DNA from: DATBFX01 sp036558305
GTDB lineage: Bacteria; Chloroflexota; Chloroflexia; Thermomicrobiales; UBA6265
Reading direction: 5' to 3'
DNA length: 16,977 nt
Assembly: GCA_036558305.1 (NCBI GenBank)
Contig: DATBFX010000071.1
Coordinates: 1 to 16,977, forward strand
Shown here one piece after another: positions 7,198-14,245 of the stretch; position 1 is the first letter of the stretch; each line of letters begins with the position of its first letter. The notes under the pieces were generated by a model. It saw only the letters and a list, made by a program, of their open reading frames with translations. It was not told where the DNA came from and did not search any database. A program made the position numbers and the translations under genes.

Positions 7198-8049
7198 CTA
7201 CTTGAACCCCGAGGTCTTGATCGATTCGACCAGTTGGCGCTGGAAGATGAAGAACAGGAGCATCGTCGGCATCGCCACGACCGTCGAGGCCGCCATGATG
7301 TACTGCTGGGAGGAGGCATACTGCTGGCGAAAACTCGCGATCCCGATCTGGACGACCCAGAGATCCTGATTGGTCGTGATCGTCAACGGCCAAAGGAACG
7401 AATTCCAGTTCGCCAGGAAGAAGAAGACCGCCAGCGCCGCCAGGATCGGCCGGCTCAACGGCAGGATGATGTTCCAGTAGACCCGCCAGTACCCGGCGCC
7501 GTCGACGATCGCCGCCTCCTCCAACTCGCGCGGAATCCCAAGGTAGAACTGCCGCAAGAGAAAGATGCCGAAGGCGTGGAAAATCGCCGGTACGATCAAC
7601 CCGCCGTAGCTGTCGAGCATCCCCAATTCGCGCACCAGGATGAACAGCGGCACCAGGATCACCGGCAGCGACACCAGCAGCGTCGAAAAGATCAGCGAGA
7701 AGACGATCTCGCGACCGGGAAAGCGCAGCCGCGCCAGCGCGTACGCCGCCATCGAGTGAAAGTAGAGGGCGAGGATCGTCACCGTCGCCGAGACGAAGAA
7801 ACTGTTGAACATGTACCGGGTGAACGGGACCTCGGTGAAGACGTAGCGGAAATTGGCGAGGGTCGGGTGATCGGGGATTAGGGCCAGCTTGTAGGCTTCC
7901 TTGCGCGTCCTCACCGCCCCGGACACCATCCAGAGCAGCGGCACGATCGCCAGCACCGAGATCGCCGTCAACAGGACGAAGAGCACGGTCTTCTGGCCGA
8001 GCACGCGGGCGCGCCCGGCAATCGGTCGACCGGGGCTAATCGAACTCAA
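7198..8049 (-). CDS. Carbohydrate ABC transporter permease, MalG/UgpE type
   Basis: A 283-aa inner-membrane permease. After a short polar N-terminus there are about six hydrophobic segments, beginning TVLFVLLTAISVLAIVPLLW. The cytoplasmic EAA loop reads EEAAIVDGAGYWRVYWNIILP, with the conserved EAA, G and ILP positions that contact the ATPase. The C-terminal FIFQRQLVESIKTSGFK is typical of the CUT1 MalG-like subfamily. The chosen start is TTG at 8049, behind GGGAGGG (8060-8054). It overlaps the end of the upstream permease gene by 14 bp, which implies translational coupling; a later in-frame GTG (codon 16) is possible but has no ribosome binding site. It pairs with the MalF-type permease and the binding protein. 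No ATPase gene is nearby, so a shared MsmX/UgpC-type ATPase encoded elsewhere is likely. Confidence 0.9.
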   Translation of the reverse strand: MSSISPGRPIAGRARVLGQKTVLFVLLTAISVLAIVPLLWMVSGAVRTRKEAYKLALIPDHPTLANFRYVFTEVPFTRYMFNSFFVSATVTILALYFHSMAAYALARLRFPGREIVFSLIFSTLLVSLPVILVPLFILVRELGMLDSYGGLIVPAIFHAFGIFLLRQFYLGIPRELEEAAIVDGAGYWRVYWNIILPLSRPILAALAVFFFLANWNSFLWPLTITTNQDLWVVQIGIASFRQQYASSQQYIMAASTVVAMPTMLLFFIFQRQLVESIKTSGFK

Positions 8050-9004
8050 AGCGCCCTCCCTTCGTCGCGGCGAAGAGGATTCCGGTAAGGAGGACGAGCA
8101 CGATCACCAGGAACGAGGCCATCGCCGCCGCATAGCCGTAGTGGCTGAACTGGAACGCCTGCTGGTAGATGTAGTAGATGATCAGATTCGTCGAGTTGGC
8201 GGGACCGCCCTGGGTCATGACGTAGACGAGATCGAATCCCTGCCCGCCGGCCACCGCGGTCACGGTCGAGGTGAGCAAGATGAAGAAACTCGTCGGTTTG
8301 AGCAGCGGCAGCGTGATGTCCCGGAACATCCGCCAGACCGAGGCGCCGTCGATGCGGGCGGCCTCGTAGAACTCGCGCGGGATCTCCTGGAGACCGGCCA
8401 GGAAGATCAGCATGTAGTAGCCCATCAGGAACCAGATCGTGATCACCAGCAGCGACCCGAGCGCGAGTTTCGGTTCGCCCAACCACGATCTCCCCTGGAA
8501 GCCAAATCGGTGGAGCAGTTTGTTGACGACGCCGAGTCGATCGACGAGCATGAATTGCCAGACGAGACCGATCACGACCAGACTGACCACATTCGGCAAA
8601 AACAGCATCCCGCGAAAGAGGGGGATCAGCGGCAACTTCTGATTGACGAGGATCGCCAGACCCAGACCGACCACGTAGAGACCGGGCACGAGGACCACGA
8701 CGTATTTGGCCGTCACCTTGAGACTGTCGATAAAAAGCGGATCGTTGAACATCTGCCGGTAATTGGCGAGCCCGATGTACTTGTATTCCCCGAACCCGTT
8801 GACCTGGAAAAACCCGAGACTGAGCGCCAGCGCCATCGGCACGCCGAGGAAGACGAACAGACCGACGGCGTCCGGCAGGAGAAAGAGGAAGGCCGCGAGC
8901 CACTCGCGGTGTTTGCGGGAGAGACGAGAACGACGAGGCCCCACCTCCGCGCGGAGCCTCGCCGTCGTCGCGTCGACCGATTCGCCGGTCGAGGAGAGGG
9001 TCAT
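8036..9004 (-). CDS. Carbohydrate ABC transporter permease, MalF/UgpA type
   Basis: A 322-aa inner-membrane permease of the CUT1 family. A polar N-terminal tail of about 35 residues precedes the first membrane segment (LAAFLFLLPDAVGLFVFLGV). GLANYRQMFNDPLF is the typical periplasmic motif of sugar permeases. The EAA loop is EFYEAARIDGASVWRMFRDI followed by TLP. VMTQGGPANSTNLIIYYIY is also typical of UgpA/MalF relatives. The ATG at 9004 overlaps the TGA of the binding-protein gene (ATGA at 9004-9001), a classic coupling arrangement; the frame remains open further upstream, but only inside that gene. It forms the membrane channel together with the MalG-type protein. Substrate preference cannot be read from the permease itself; the neighbouring DUF4185 and DUF2961 genes suggest furanosyl oligosaccharides. 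Confidence 0.92.
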   Translation of the reverse strand: MTLSSTGESVDATTARLRAEVGPRRSRLSRKHREWLAAFLFLLPDAVGLFVFLGVPMALALSLGFFQVNGFGEYKYIGLANYRQMFNDPLFIDSLKVTAKYVVVLVPGLYVVGLGLAILVNQKLPLIPLFRGMLFLPNVVSLVVIGLVWQFMLVDRLGVVNKLLHRFGFQGRSWLGEPKLALGSLLVITIWFLMGYYMLIFLAGLQEIPREFYEAARIDGASVWRMFRDITLPLLKPTSFFILLTSTVTAVAGGQGFDLVYVMTQGGPANSTNLIIYYIYQQAFQFSHYGYAAAMASFLVIVLVLLTGILFAATKGGRFEFD

Positions 9005-10356
9005 AAGATGGGCACGCCCTCGTAGGTGGCGAGGAACGACTCGATCTGCTGCGCCGCCGTGTCCGCCGCCTTCGCGGGATCGTCGCCGGCCAACTGGGTC
9101 GCCTGGATGGCGTCCGAGACCGCCTTGTAGACCTCCGGCGGGAGGCGCGGTTCGGCGCGACCGTCCGGCAGGATCTGCTCGGCAAAGATCTTCAGTCCGC
9201 CCTCGGCGTAGGCGGCCTTCGCGTCCGGGTTGTCGAGCACCGACTTCCGCGGCGGCATGTCGCTCTTGGCTACGGTACACCAATCGGCGACGCGCTGCAC
9301 GGAATCGGGGGCCATCGAACCGAGCGCCCAGACGCAGAACTTGGCGGCGGTTTCCGGGTCCTGCCCTTTCGAATTGGCGACGAACGCCCACCCGCCGAGG
9401 TCGGTCGACGGTTTGCCGTTGGGCGGCAGCGGCAGTTTGAAGATGCCGTACGTGAAGTCGGGGGAGTTGACTTTGAGGTCGGACAGCGCCCAGATCCCGA
9501 CGTTCTGCATCGCGCAGTACCCGCTGACGAGATTCGCCCCGACGTCGCCACCGCCGGAACCGAGCGGTTTACGCGGCGCGACCCCCATGTTGACCGCATC
9601 CTGCCAGAACTTGAGCGCCTGGACCGCGCCGTCGCTGCGGAAGGCGCTGGTCTTGCCGTCGGGCATCACGAAGTCGCCGCCGCCCTGCCACATGAACGGA
9701 TACCAGGTGAAGTTCTGGTAGTAGCCGGGGATCGTCTCGAAGAGGACGCCGAAGCGCTCGTCGTTCGTCAGTTTCTTGGCGACGTCCAACAGTTGCTCCC
9801 ACGTCTGGGGAACGTCGGCCTCGGTCAGACCGGCTTCGTCCCAGGCGTCCTGGCTGTAGTACATCGCCATCGGTTCGACTTCCATCGGCAGGGCGTAGAT
9901 CTTGTTGTCGACCATCCGGGAGGCGATCACGCCCTCGTAGAAGTCGTCGCGGGCGGCCTGGTCCATATAGGGGGTGAGATCGGTCAGAACGCCGCCATTG
10001 GCGTAGCGGAGGAAATCGCCCGGACTGATGATGAAGATGTCCGGCCCCTGACCGGAGGCGAAGGCCGTCTGCAGCTTCGACCCGTTCAGGTAATCGGCAA
10101 CCGGCGTGTAGTTGAGTTCGACCTTCGTCTCGTTCTGGTCGTTCCAGGACTTGACCATGTCCTCGAACCACTTGCCCTGGGTGGCAACCGTGCCGCCGGG
10201 CGCGTAGAACTGCCAGAACGACAACGTTTTGGCCTGGGCGGACGCCCGCCGGGAGATGAAGTGGGGCATCGCCACCGCCGCGCCGACGGCACCTCCGGTT
10301 TTGAGCACCTGGCGACGGTTAACCAACCGACGATCGACGGGTCCTCGGTCGCTCAT
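9001..10356 (-). CDS. Tat-exported sugar-binding protein of an ABC importer
   Basis: A 451-aa extracytoplasmic solute-binding protein (family 1, MalE/UgpB-like). The N-terminus carries a twin-arginine signal: NRRQVLKTGGAVGAAVA (residues 13-29), then an ASA site near 38-40, so it is predicted to be exported folded. There is no lipobox cysteine, so attachment to the membrane is not obvious. The mature part has SFWQFYAPGG, GQGPDIFIISPGDF, YALPMEVEPMAMYYSQDAWDEAG, QTWEQLLDVAKKLT and LGGWAFVANSKGQDPETA, all typical of sugar-binding proteins. ATG 10356 is preferred to an earlier start at 10371 because GGAGGG lies at suitable spacing before it. It is the first gene of an operon with two permeases. 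It is preceded by a near-consensus promoter with a palindromic LacI-type operator, which indicates repression in the absence of the inducing sugar. Confidence 0.92.
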   Translation of the reverse strand: MSDRGPVDRRLVNRRQVLKTGGAVGAAVAMPHFISRRASAQAKTLSFWQFYAPGGTVATQGKWFEDMVKSWNDQNETKVELNYTPVADYLNGSKLQTAFASGQGPDIFIISPGDFLRYANGGVLTDLTPYMDQAARDDFYEGVIASRMVDNKIYALPMEVEPMAMYYSQDAWDEAGLTEADVPQTWEQLLDVAKKLTNDERFGVLFETIPGYYQNFTWYPFMWQGGGDFVMPDGKTSAFRSDGAVQALKFWQDAVNMGVAPRKPLGSGGGDVGANLVSGYCAMQNVGIWALSDLKVNSPDFTYGIFKLPLPPNGKPSTDLGGWAFVANSKGQDPETAAKFCVWALGSMAPDSVQRVADWCTVAKSDMPPRKSVLDNPDAKAAYAEGGLKIFAEQILPDGRAEPRLPPEVYKAVSDAIQATQLAGDDPAKAADTAAQQIESFLATYEGVPIL

Positions 10357-10393
10357 CTGCGCTCCCTCCACTGCGTCTCTTTGCGTTCGCGAT

Positions 10394-10409
10394 TTGAAAT
10401 CGATTTCAA
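10394..10409. promoter_or_regulatory. LacI-family operator, perfect 16-bp palindrome
   Basis: TTGAAATCGATTTCAA is a perfect palindrome with a central CG, the hallmark of LacI/GalR-family operators. It overlaps the last two bases of the -10 box of the transporter promoter and covers the expected transcription start. A 12/16 match lies in front of the lacI-type gene at 11657-11672, which points to that regulator. Confidence 0.8.
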
Positions 10410-10436
10410 CTTAGCACCCGCCCAGCACAGTGTCAA
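10408..10436 (-). promoter_or_regulatory. Sigma70 promoter of the sugar-transport operon
   Basis: On the minus strand TTGACA (10436-10431) and TAAGTT (10413-10408) are separated by exactly 17 bp. The -35 is a perfect consensus. The leader to the binding-protein start is about 45 nt and contains the operator at its beginning, so repressor binding would block RNA polymerase directly. Confidence 0.75.
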
Positions 10437-10482
10437 TAGCAAAAACCGCGCACTCGCCGTGCCACCGGGCGCGACCGATCCC

Positions 10483-11556
10483 TCAACCAGGGGCGACGCA
10501 CTCGGGCGCCACGCGCGACGGCGCGATGCCGGTGAGTTCCGTTCGCATCAGGAAGACGCTATACGGACCGAATTGCGACATCGTGAAGTAGAGGTCGGGT
10601 CCGTCGTTCCACCTCGGCAAGATGTAGGGCGCGTAGAGCTGGGGGTAATCGGCGCTGGTCACGATCATCTGCTCGTCGCTCCAGGGACCGGTCAGGCAAT
10701 CGGCGGTCCGCAGGACGATGCCGAACTTGGTCTCGTCGAGGTACATCATCAGCCACTTGTGGTAGTAGGGACTCCACCGCACCGACAACTCGCCGACCGG
10801 CGCCGGCACGATCGTCTGCGCCGTCGCCTCGCCAGCGGGCGCCCACGAGCTCCCGTCCCAGTACTCGTACCGGTCTTTGTCGAGCAGGTGGTCTTGCCCG
10901 ACGCGCGCCAGGTGAACCCCGCCGTAGCGACCGCCGGGGATACCGAAGAAGTAGACGTCGTCCCCGACCTCGACGATTGCCACCTGGCCGAAGTTGCTGT
11001 CGCCGGCCCAGGTCGCGCCGGGGTCCTTCGTCCAGGTCTGGCCACCGTCGTCGGAATAGGCGAGACCGGAGGAATTGAGGTCCCAGTGCCCCGGCGCGCC
11101 CCACTCGTGGACCGACATGTAGTGGAGGAAGAGGCGATCGCCGATGGCGATGCCGTAGGTCGGGATGACGGTGATCTCGTCGTGCTCGATCTTCTTGGAC
11201 GACAGCAACTCCTTGGCGTGACCCGGCGCGTCCTCGATCATCCGGTCGAAGCTGAGACCGTCGCTCGGGTCGTCGTCGGCGATCACCGCCATGGTATTGC
11301 TCCGCCAGTCGCCGCCGGCGATGCCGAAGGTGTCGCCGAAGACCATGTAGAGCTCGTCCTTGAAGAGGAAGGTATGCCCGAGGTCGGCGCCGGCGACGCC
11401 GTAGCGGTCGAGCGTGTCGTTGATCGAGTCCCTTCCGATCAGTTTGGCGACGACGCCGAGGGAGCCGGCGGTCGGGGTTTGCCGCGCCTGCGCCTGGGAA
11501 ACCGCGGCGACGGTGAGCGATGCGACGATCAGGATCAAGCCGAGGCGCGTCCTCAT
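10483..11556 (-). CDS. Secreted DUF4185 protein, GH183-like candidate endo-D-arabinanase
   Basis: A 357-aa protein with a Sec signal peptide (MRTRLGLILIVASLTVAAV, cleavage probably after AQA at residue 24), so it is exported. The mature part is a DUF4185 domain: GADLGHTF (Asp58), MVFGDTFG (Asp75), DWRSNTMAV, SDGLSFDRM, YSDDGGQTWTK, NFGQVAIVEVGDDVYFFG, ELSVRWSPYYHKWLMMY and LYAPYILPRW. This repeated beta-strand pattern suggests a five-bladed-propeller-like fold. DUF4185 members are now recognised as glycoside hydrolase family GH183, founded on endo-D-arabinanases that cut mycobacterial arabinan; Asp58 and Asp75 are my candidates for the catalytic pair. ATG 11556 has GGAGG 5 nt upstream; the much longer open frame upstream is antisense to lacI. 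The gene is divergent from lacI and lies upstream of the transporter operon, so it may provide the oligosaccharides that are imported. Confidence 0.8.
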   Translation of the reverse strand: MRTRLGLILIVASLTVAAVSQAQARQTPTAGSLGVVAKLIGRDSINDTLDRYGVAGADLGHTFLFKDELYMVFGDTFGIAGGDWRSNTMAVIADDDPSDGLSFDRMIEDAPGHAKELLSSKKIEHDEITVIPTYGIAIGDRLFLHYMSVHEWGAPGHWDLNSSGLAYSDDGGQTWTKDPGATWAGDSNFGQVAIVEVGDDVYFFGIPGGRYGGVHLARVGQDHLLDKDRYEYWDGSSWAPAGEATAQTIVPAPVGELSVRWSPYYHKWLMMYLDETKFGIVLRTADCLTGPWSDEQMIVTSADYPQLYAPYILPRWNDGPDLYFTMSQFGPYSVFLMRTELTGIAPSRVAPECVAPG

Positions 11557-11619
11557 CGGAACCTCCGCATACGGTGCAACCGGGCTGCCGCCTGGTTGGG
11601 TGGTCGGGCACTCCGCCCA

Positions 11620-11648
11620 TTGACGTAGGGAACCGGCGATGGTAGACG
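11620..11648 (+). promoter_or_regulatory. Candidate promoter of the lacI-GH172 operon
   Basis: TTGACG (11620-11625) and TAGACG (11643-11648) are separated by 17 bp. The -10 is weak. The operator-like sequence at 11657-11672 falls over the predicted transcription start. Confidence 0.45.
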
Positions 11649-11656
11649 TGGTACGG

Positions 11657-11672
11657 CAGAAATCGATTACAG
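11657..11672. promoter_or_regulatory. Second LacI-type operator, imperfect copy
   Basis: CAGAAATCGATTACAG matches the transporter operator at 12 of 16 positions, including the whole GAAATCGATT core. It lies 13 bp before the lacI start codon, between the divergent DUF4185 and lacI genes. It could mediate autorepression and also control the secreted enzyme. Confidence 0.6.
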
Positions 11673-11685
11673 AATAGAGGGCGGA

Positions 11686-12684
11686 GTGGCGACGATCAAG
11701 CAGGTGGCGGAGCGGGCCGGGGTCTCGCCGGCGACGGTCTCGCGGGTCCTGACGGGAAGGACGGCGGTCGACGGGCGGAAACGGGATCTGGTCCTCCGGG
11801 CCGTGGCCGAGCTCAACTACCGCCCCAATCTCCTCGCCAGCAATCTTCGCCGGCAAAAGACGGCCAAGATCGGCGTCGTCGTGCCCGACATCGAGAACCC
11901 GCACTTTTCGCAGTCGATTCGGGTCTTCGAGGAGATCGCCTACCGCGAGGGGTTTCGCGTCCTCCTCTGCAACACCGAGGACCAACCGGCGAAGCAGCAG
12001 GCATACCTCGAGGTGCTCGCCGACGAGCGCGTGGAAGGGATCCTCCTCGTTCCCTACGATTCCGACGGACCCGAGATCGCCGCCGTCATCGATCGCGGCA
12101 TCCCGCTGCTCGCCTACGATCGCCCCGTTGACGACCCACGGGCCGATACCGTCATCGCCGACAACTTCGAGGGCGCCCGCCGCGCCACCGAACTGCTGAT
12201 CGAGGCCGGGCACCGCCGGATCGGTTTCGTCGGCGGCATTGTCGCCCTCAAACCGGGCGCCGACCGCCAGGCGGGTTACGAGGCGGCGCTGCGCCAGCGC
12301 GGCCTCGAACCGTACGTCGCCCCGGGCGAATTCAACGTCGATCGGGCGCGCGAGGCGACCGCGGCCCTCCTCGCCCACCCGGACGGCATCACCGGACTCG
12401 TCGTCGGCAGCAACCGGATGACCGTCGGCGCCTGGCGGGCAATCCGCGCCTGCGGTGTCCGCGTGCCCGACGAGCTGGCGGTCGTCGGCATCGACGACCC
12501 CTGGTGGGCGGAGTTGCTCGAACCGCCAATGACGACGGTCGCGCAGCCGGTTCGGCGGATGGCGGAGGCGGCAGTCGACCTCCTGTTCGAACGCATCGCC
12601 GGAACGCGGTCGCACCCCCGGTGCGTCGTCTACGGGTTCGAGCTTCGGGTCCGGCAGTCGTGCGGGACCAATGGCGCGGATTGA
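11686..12684 (+). CDS. LacI-family transcriptional regulator
   Basis: A 332-aa repressor with full family length. The N-terminal HTH reads TIKQVAERAGVSPATVSRVL (residues 3-22), followed by the hinge helix NYRPNLLASNLR that inserts at the central CG of operators. The periplasmic-binding-like effector domain starts at KIGVVVPDIENPHFSQSIRV and includes ADNFEGARRATELLIEAGHRRIGFVGG, ELAVVGIDDPWWAELLEPPMTTVAQP and AVDLLFERI. All are standard LacI/PurR features, consistent with a sugar inducer. The GTG at 11686 has GAGG close upstream. It is divergent from the DUF4185 gene and cotranscribed with the GH172 gene, which starts 38 bp after its stop. It most likely controls the transporter operon through the palindrome at 10394-10409 and itself through 11657-11672. 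Confidence 0.95.
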   Translation: MATIKQVAERAGVSPATVSRVLTGRTAVDGRKRDLVLRAVAELNYRPNLLASNLRRQKTAKIGVVVPDIENPHFSQSIRVFEEIAYREGFRVLLCNTEDQPAKQQAYLEVLADERVEGILLVPYDSDGPEIAAVIDRGIPLLAYDRPVDDPRADTVIADNFEGARRATELLIEAGHRRIGFVGGIVALKPGADRQAGYEAALRQRGLEPYVAPGEFNVDRAREATAALLAHPDGITGLVVGSNRMTVGAWRAIRACGVRVPDELAVVGIDDPWWAELLEPPMTTVAQPVRRMAEAAVDLLFERIAGTRSHPRCVVYGFELRVRQSCGTNGAD

Positions 12685-12722
12685 AGAGCGCTCGCGCGGC
12701 AGACGATGGAAGGGAGTCGACG

Positions 12723-13823
12723 TTGGCAGACGCATTCAACGGCCTGGGCATGGGGCTCGGCAACCTGGCGCGGTTGTCGAACGCGGAATCGCGCTCGATC
12801 AGCGCCGAGAACCCGACCGGCGCCAAGGGCCGCGGCGGGATGGCGACGGAAGGGACCGGTGCGGTCGCCGCCCGCGAACTCGGCCAGAGCTGGAAAGTCT
12901 CCCCGAGCATCAACGTGCCGGCGAACGCGAAGATCGCCCTCGCCGACGTCGCGGGACCGGGCGCCATCCAGCACATCTGGTTGACGGTCCACCCGACGGC
13001 CTGGCGCCGCCTCGTGTTTCGTTGCTTTTGGGACGGTGAGGAGTCGCCCTCGGTCGAGACGCCTCTGGGAGACTTCTTCTGCAACGGGTGGTGCGAGCGA
13101 TGCAACATCAGCTCACTGCCGGTCGCCGTCAACCCGGCGGGCGGTTTCAACAGCTACTGGGAGATGCCCTTCCGGCAACACGCCCGGATCGAGATCGAGA
13201 ACCTGAGCCCGGACGAGATCAAAGGGTTCTACTACTCCATCGACTACACCCTGACCGAGGTCCCGACCGACCGCGCCTACCTCCACGCCCAGTGGCGGCG
13301 GAGCAATCCCCTGCCGTACCAACAGGTGCACACGCTCCTCGACGGCGTGCGCGGTCAGGGGCACTACGTCGGGACGTACCTGGCCTGGGGCGTCCACAAC
13401 ACCGGCTGGTGGGGCGAGGGCGAGATCAAGTTCTACCTCGACGGCGACGGCGAGTGGCCGACGATCTGCGGCACCGGCACCGAGGACTATTTCGGCGGCG
13501 CCTGGAACTTCGAGTTCCCGCCGGGCGAATACGGCGTCTACTCGACCCCCTTCCTCGGTCTGCCCCAGGTGATCGGTCCGACCGGCATGTACCGCTCCCA
13601 ACCCCGCTTCGGCATGTACCGCTGGCACATCATGGACCCGATCCGCTTCCAACAGGACCTGCGGGTGGCGATCCAGGCGCTCGGCTGGCGCTCGCGGTTG
13701 GGAGACCAGGTCCGTTACCTGCCGCTGCAAGACGACATCGCCTCGACCGCGTTCTGGTACCAGGCGGAACCGCACGCGGCGTTCCCCGCGCTGCCGGGAC
13801 TCAACGGGTTGGAGGTGGTGTAG
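12723..13823 (+). CDS. DUF2961 glycoside hydrolase, GH172 family
   Basis: A 366-aa cytoplasmic protein starting at TTG 12723, with AAGGGAG (12710-12716) 6 nt before it; the frame is open upstream, but only within lacI. Typical DUF2961 blocks are NLARLSNAESRSISAENPTG, AIQHIWLTV, PLGDFFCNGW, SYWEMPFRQHARIEIEN, FYYSIDYTL, RGQGHYVGTYLAW, GEGEIKFYLDGD, TICGTGTEDYFGGAW and FGMYRWHIMDPIRFQQDLRV. The family was renamed GH172 after work on a bifidobacterial alpha-D-fructofuranosidase / difructose dianhydride I synthase; other members are exo-alpha-D-arabinofuranosidases acting on mycobacterial arabinan. Glu234 (in GEGE) and Glu254 (in GTED) match the region of the two catalytic glutamates as I remember them. 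With no signal peptide, it should trim imported oligosaccharides. It is cotranscribed with lacI, and its last 23 bp overlap the convergent PRC-barrel gene. Confidence 0.85.
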   Translation: MADAFNGLGMGLGNLARLSNAESRSISAENPTGAKGRGGMATEGTGAVAARELGQSWKVSPSINVPANAKIALADVAGPGAIQHIWLTVHPTAWRRLVFRCFWDGEESPSVETPLGDFFCNGWCERCNISSLPVAVNPAGGFNSYWEMPFRQHARIEIENLSPDEIKGFYYSIDYTLTEVPTDRAYLHAQWRRSNPLPYQQVHTLLDGVRGQGHYVGTYLAWGVHNTGWWGEGEIKFYLDGDGEWPTICGTGTEDYFGGAWNFEFPPGEYGVYSTPFLGLPQVIGPTGMYRSQPRFGMYRWHIMDPIRFQQDLRVAIQALGWRSRLGDQVRYLPLQDDIASTAFWYQAEPHAAFPALPGLNGLEVV

Positions 13824-14175
13824 CGCCTTCGGGTTCCTCGACGTAACCGGGGGCACCGGTGCCGGCCGCGCCGGCGCCACCCGGCCGGTAGTCGTCGGCG
13901 ACGTAGTCGTCGCCGAAGGGTTCGGTGCCCGGTTCGCGGTCCCAGCGGTGCTCGAGGACGGTCTCCTTTGGGACGGCGAGGTGGACGCGCTCGCCATCGA
14001 AGGAGGCGATCGCCGCGCGCGGGACGTAGAGATCGGAGGGGAAGATCAGGCCCTTTTCGACGACGAGGAGACCGGGGCGCGTCTCGATCACCTTGCCGAG
14101 GTCGACGCCGTCGGCGGCGACGACCGTGGCCCCGACGGGGATGTCCCATTGCATTCCGCCGATGTTGCTCTCCAT
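13801..14175 (-). CDS. PRC-barrel / DUF2171 protein
   Basis: A 124-aa cytoplasmic protein. ATG 14175 is preferred because AAAGGAG lies 6 nt upstream; an adjacent in-frame ATG at 14178 would sit only 3 nt from it. The N-terminal 80 residues (WDIPVGATVVAADGVDLGKV, LLVVEKGLIFPSDLYVP, VHLAVPKETVLEHRW) form a PRC-barrel-like beta domain in the style of DUF2171. The C-terminal part is a low-complexity Gly/Ala/Pro-rich tail (YRPGGAGAAGTGAPGYVEEP). Such proteins occur widely in Chloroflexota and Actinobacteria, often as stress-associated genes of unknown function. The gene converges on the GH172 gene and overlaps it by 23 bp. It is divergent from the SDR gene across a 70-bp gap that includes a GAGGCA/TGCCTC inverted repeat. 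Confidence 0.75.
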   Translation of the reverse strand: MESNIGGMQWDIPVGATVVAADGVDLGKVIETRPGLLVVEKGLIFPSDLYVPRAAIASFDGERVHLAVPKETVLEHRWDREPGTEPFGDDYVADDYRPGGAGAAGTGAPGYVEEPEGATPPPTR

Positions 14176-14245
14176 CATTGACTCCTTTCCGGCGAGGCAG
14201 ATGCAGAGCCCGTGCCTCCCACGCGCCGACCGAAAAGGGGTGACG

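Noticed and set aside
11557..12735. Minus-strand open frame upstream of the DUF4185 gene
   Set aside because: It is antisense to lacI. The signal peptide and GGAGG at 11556 mark the real start.
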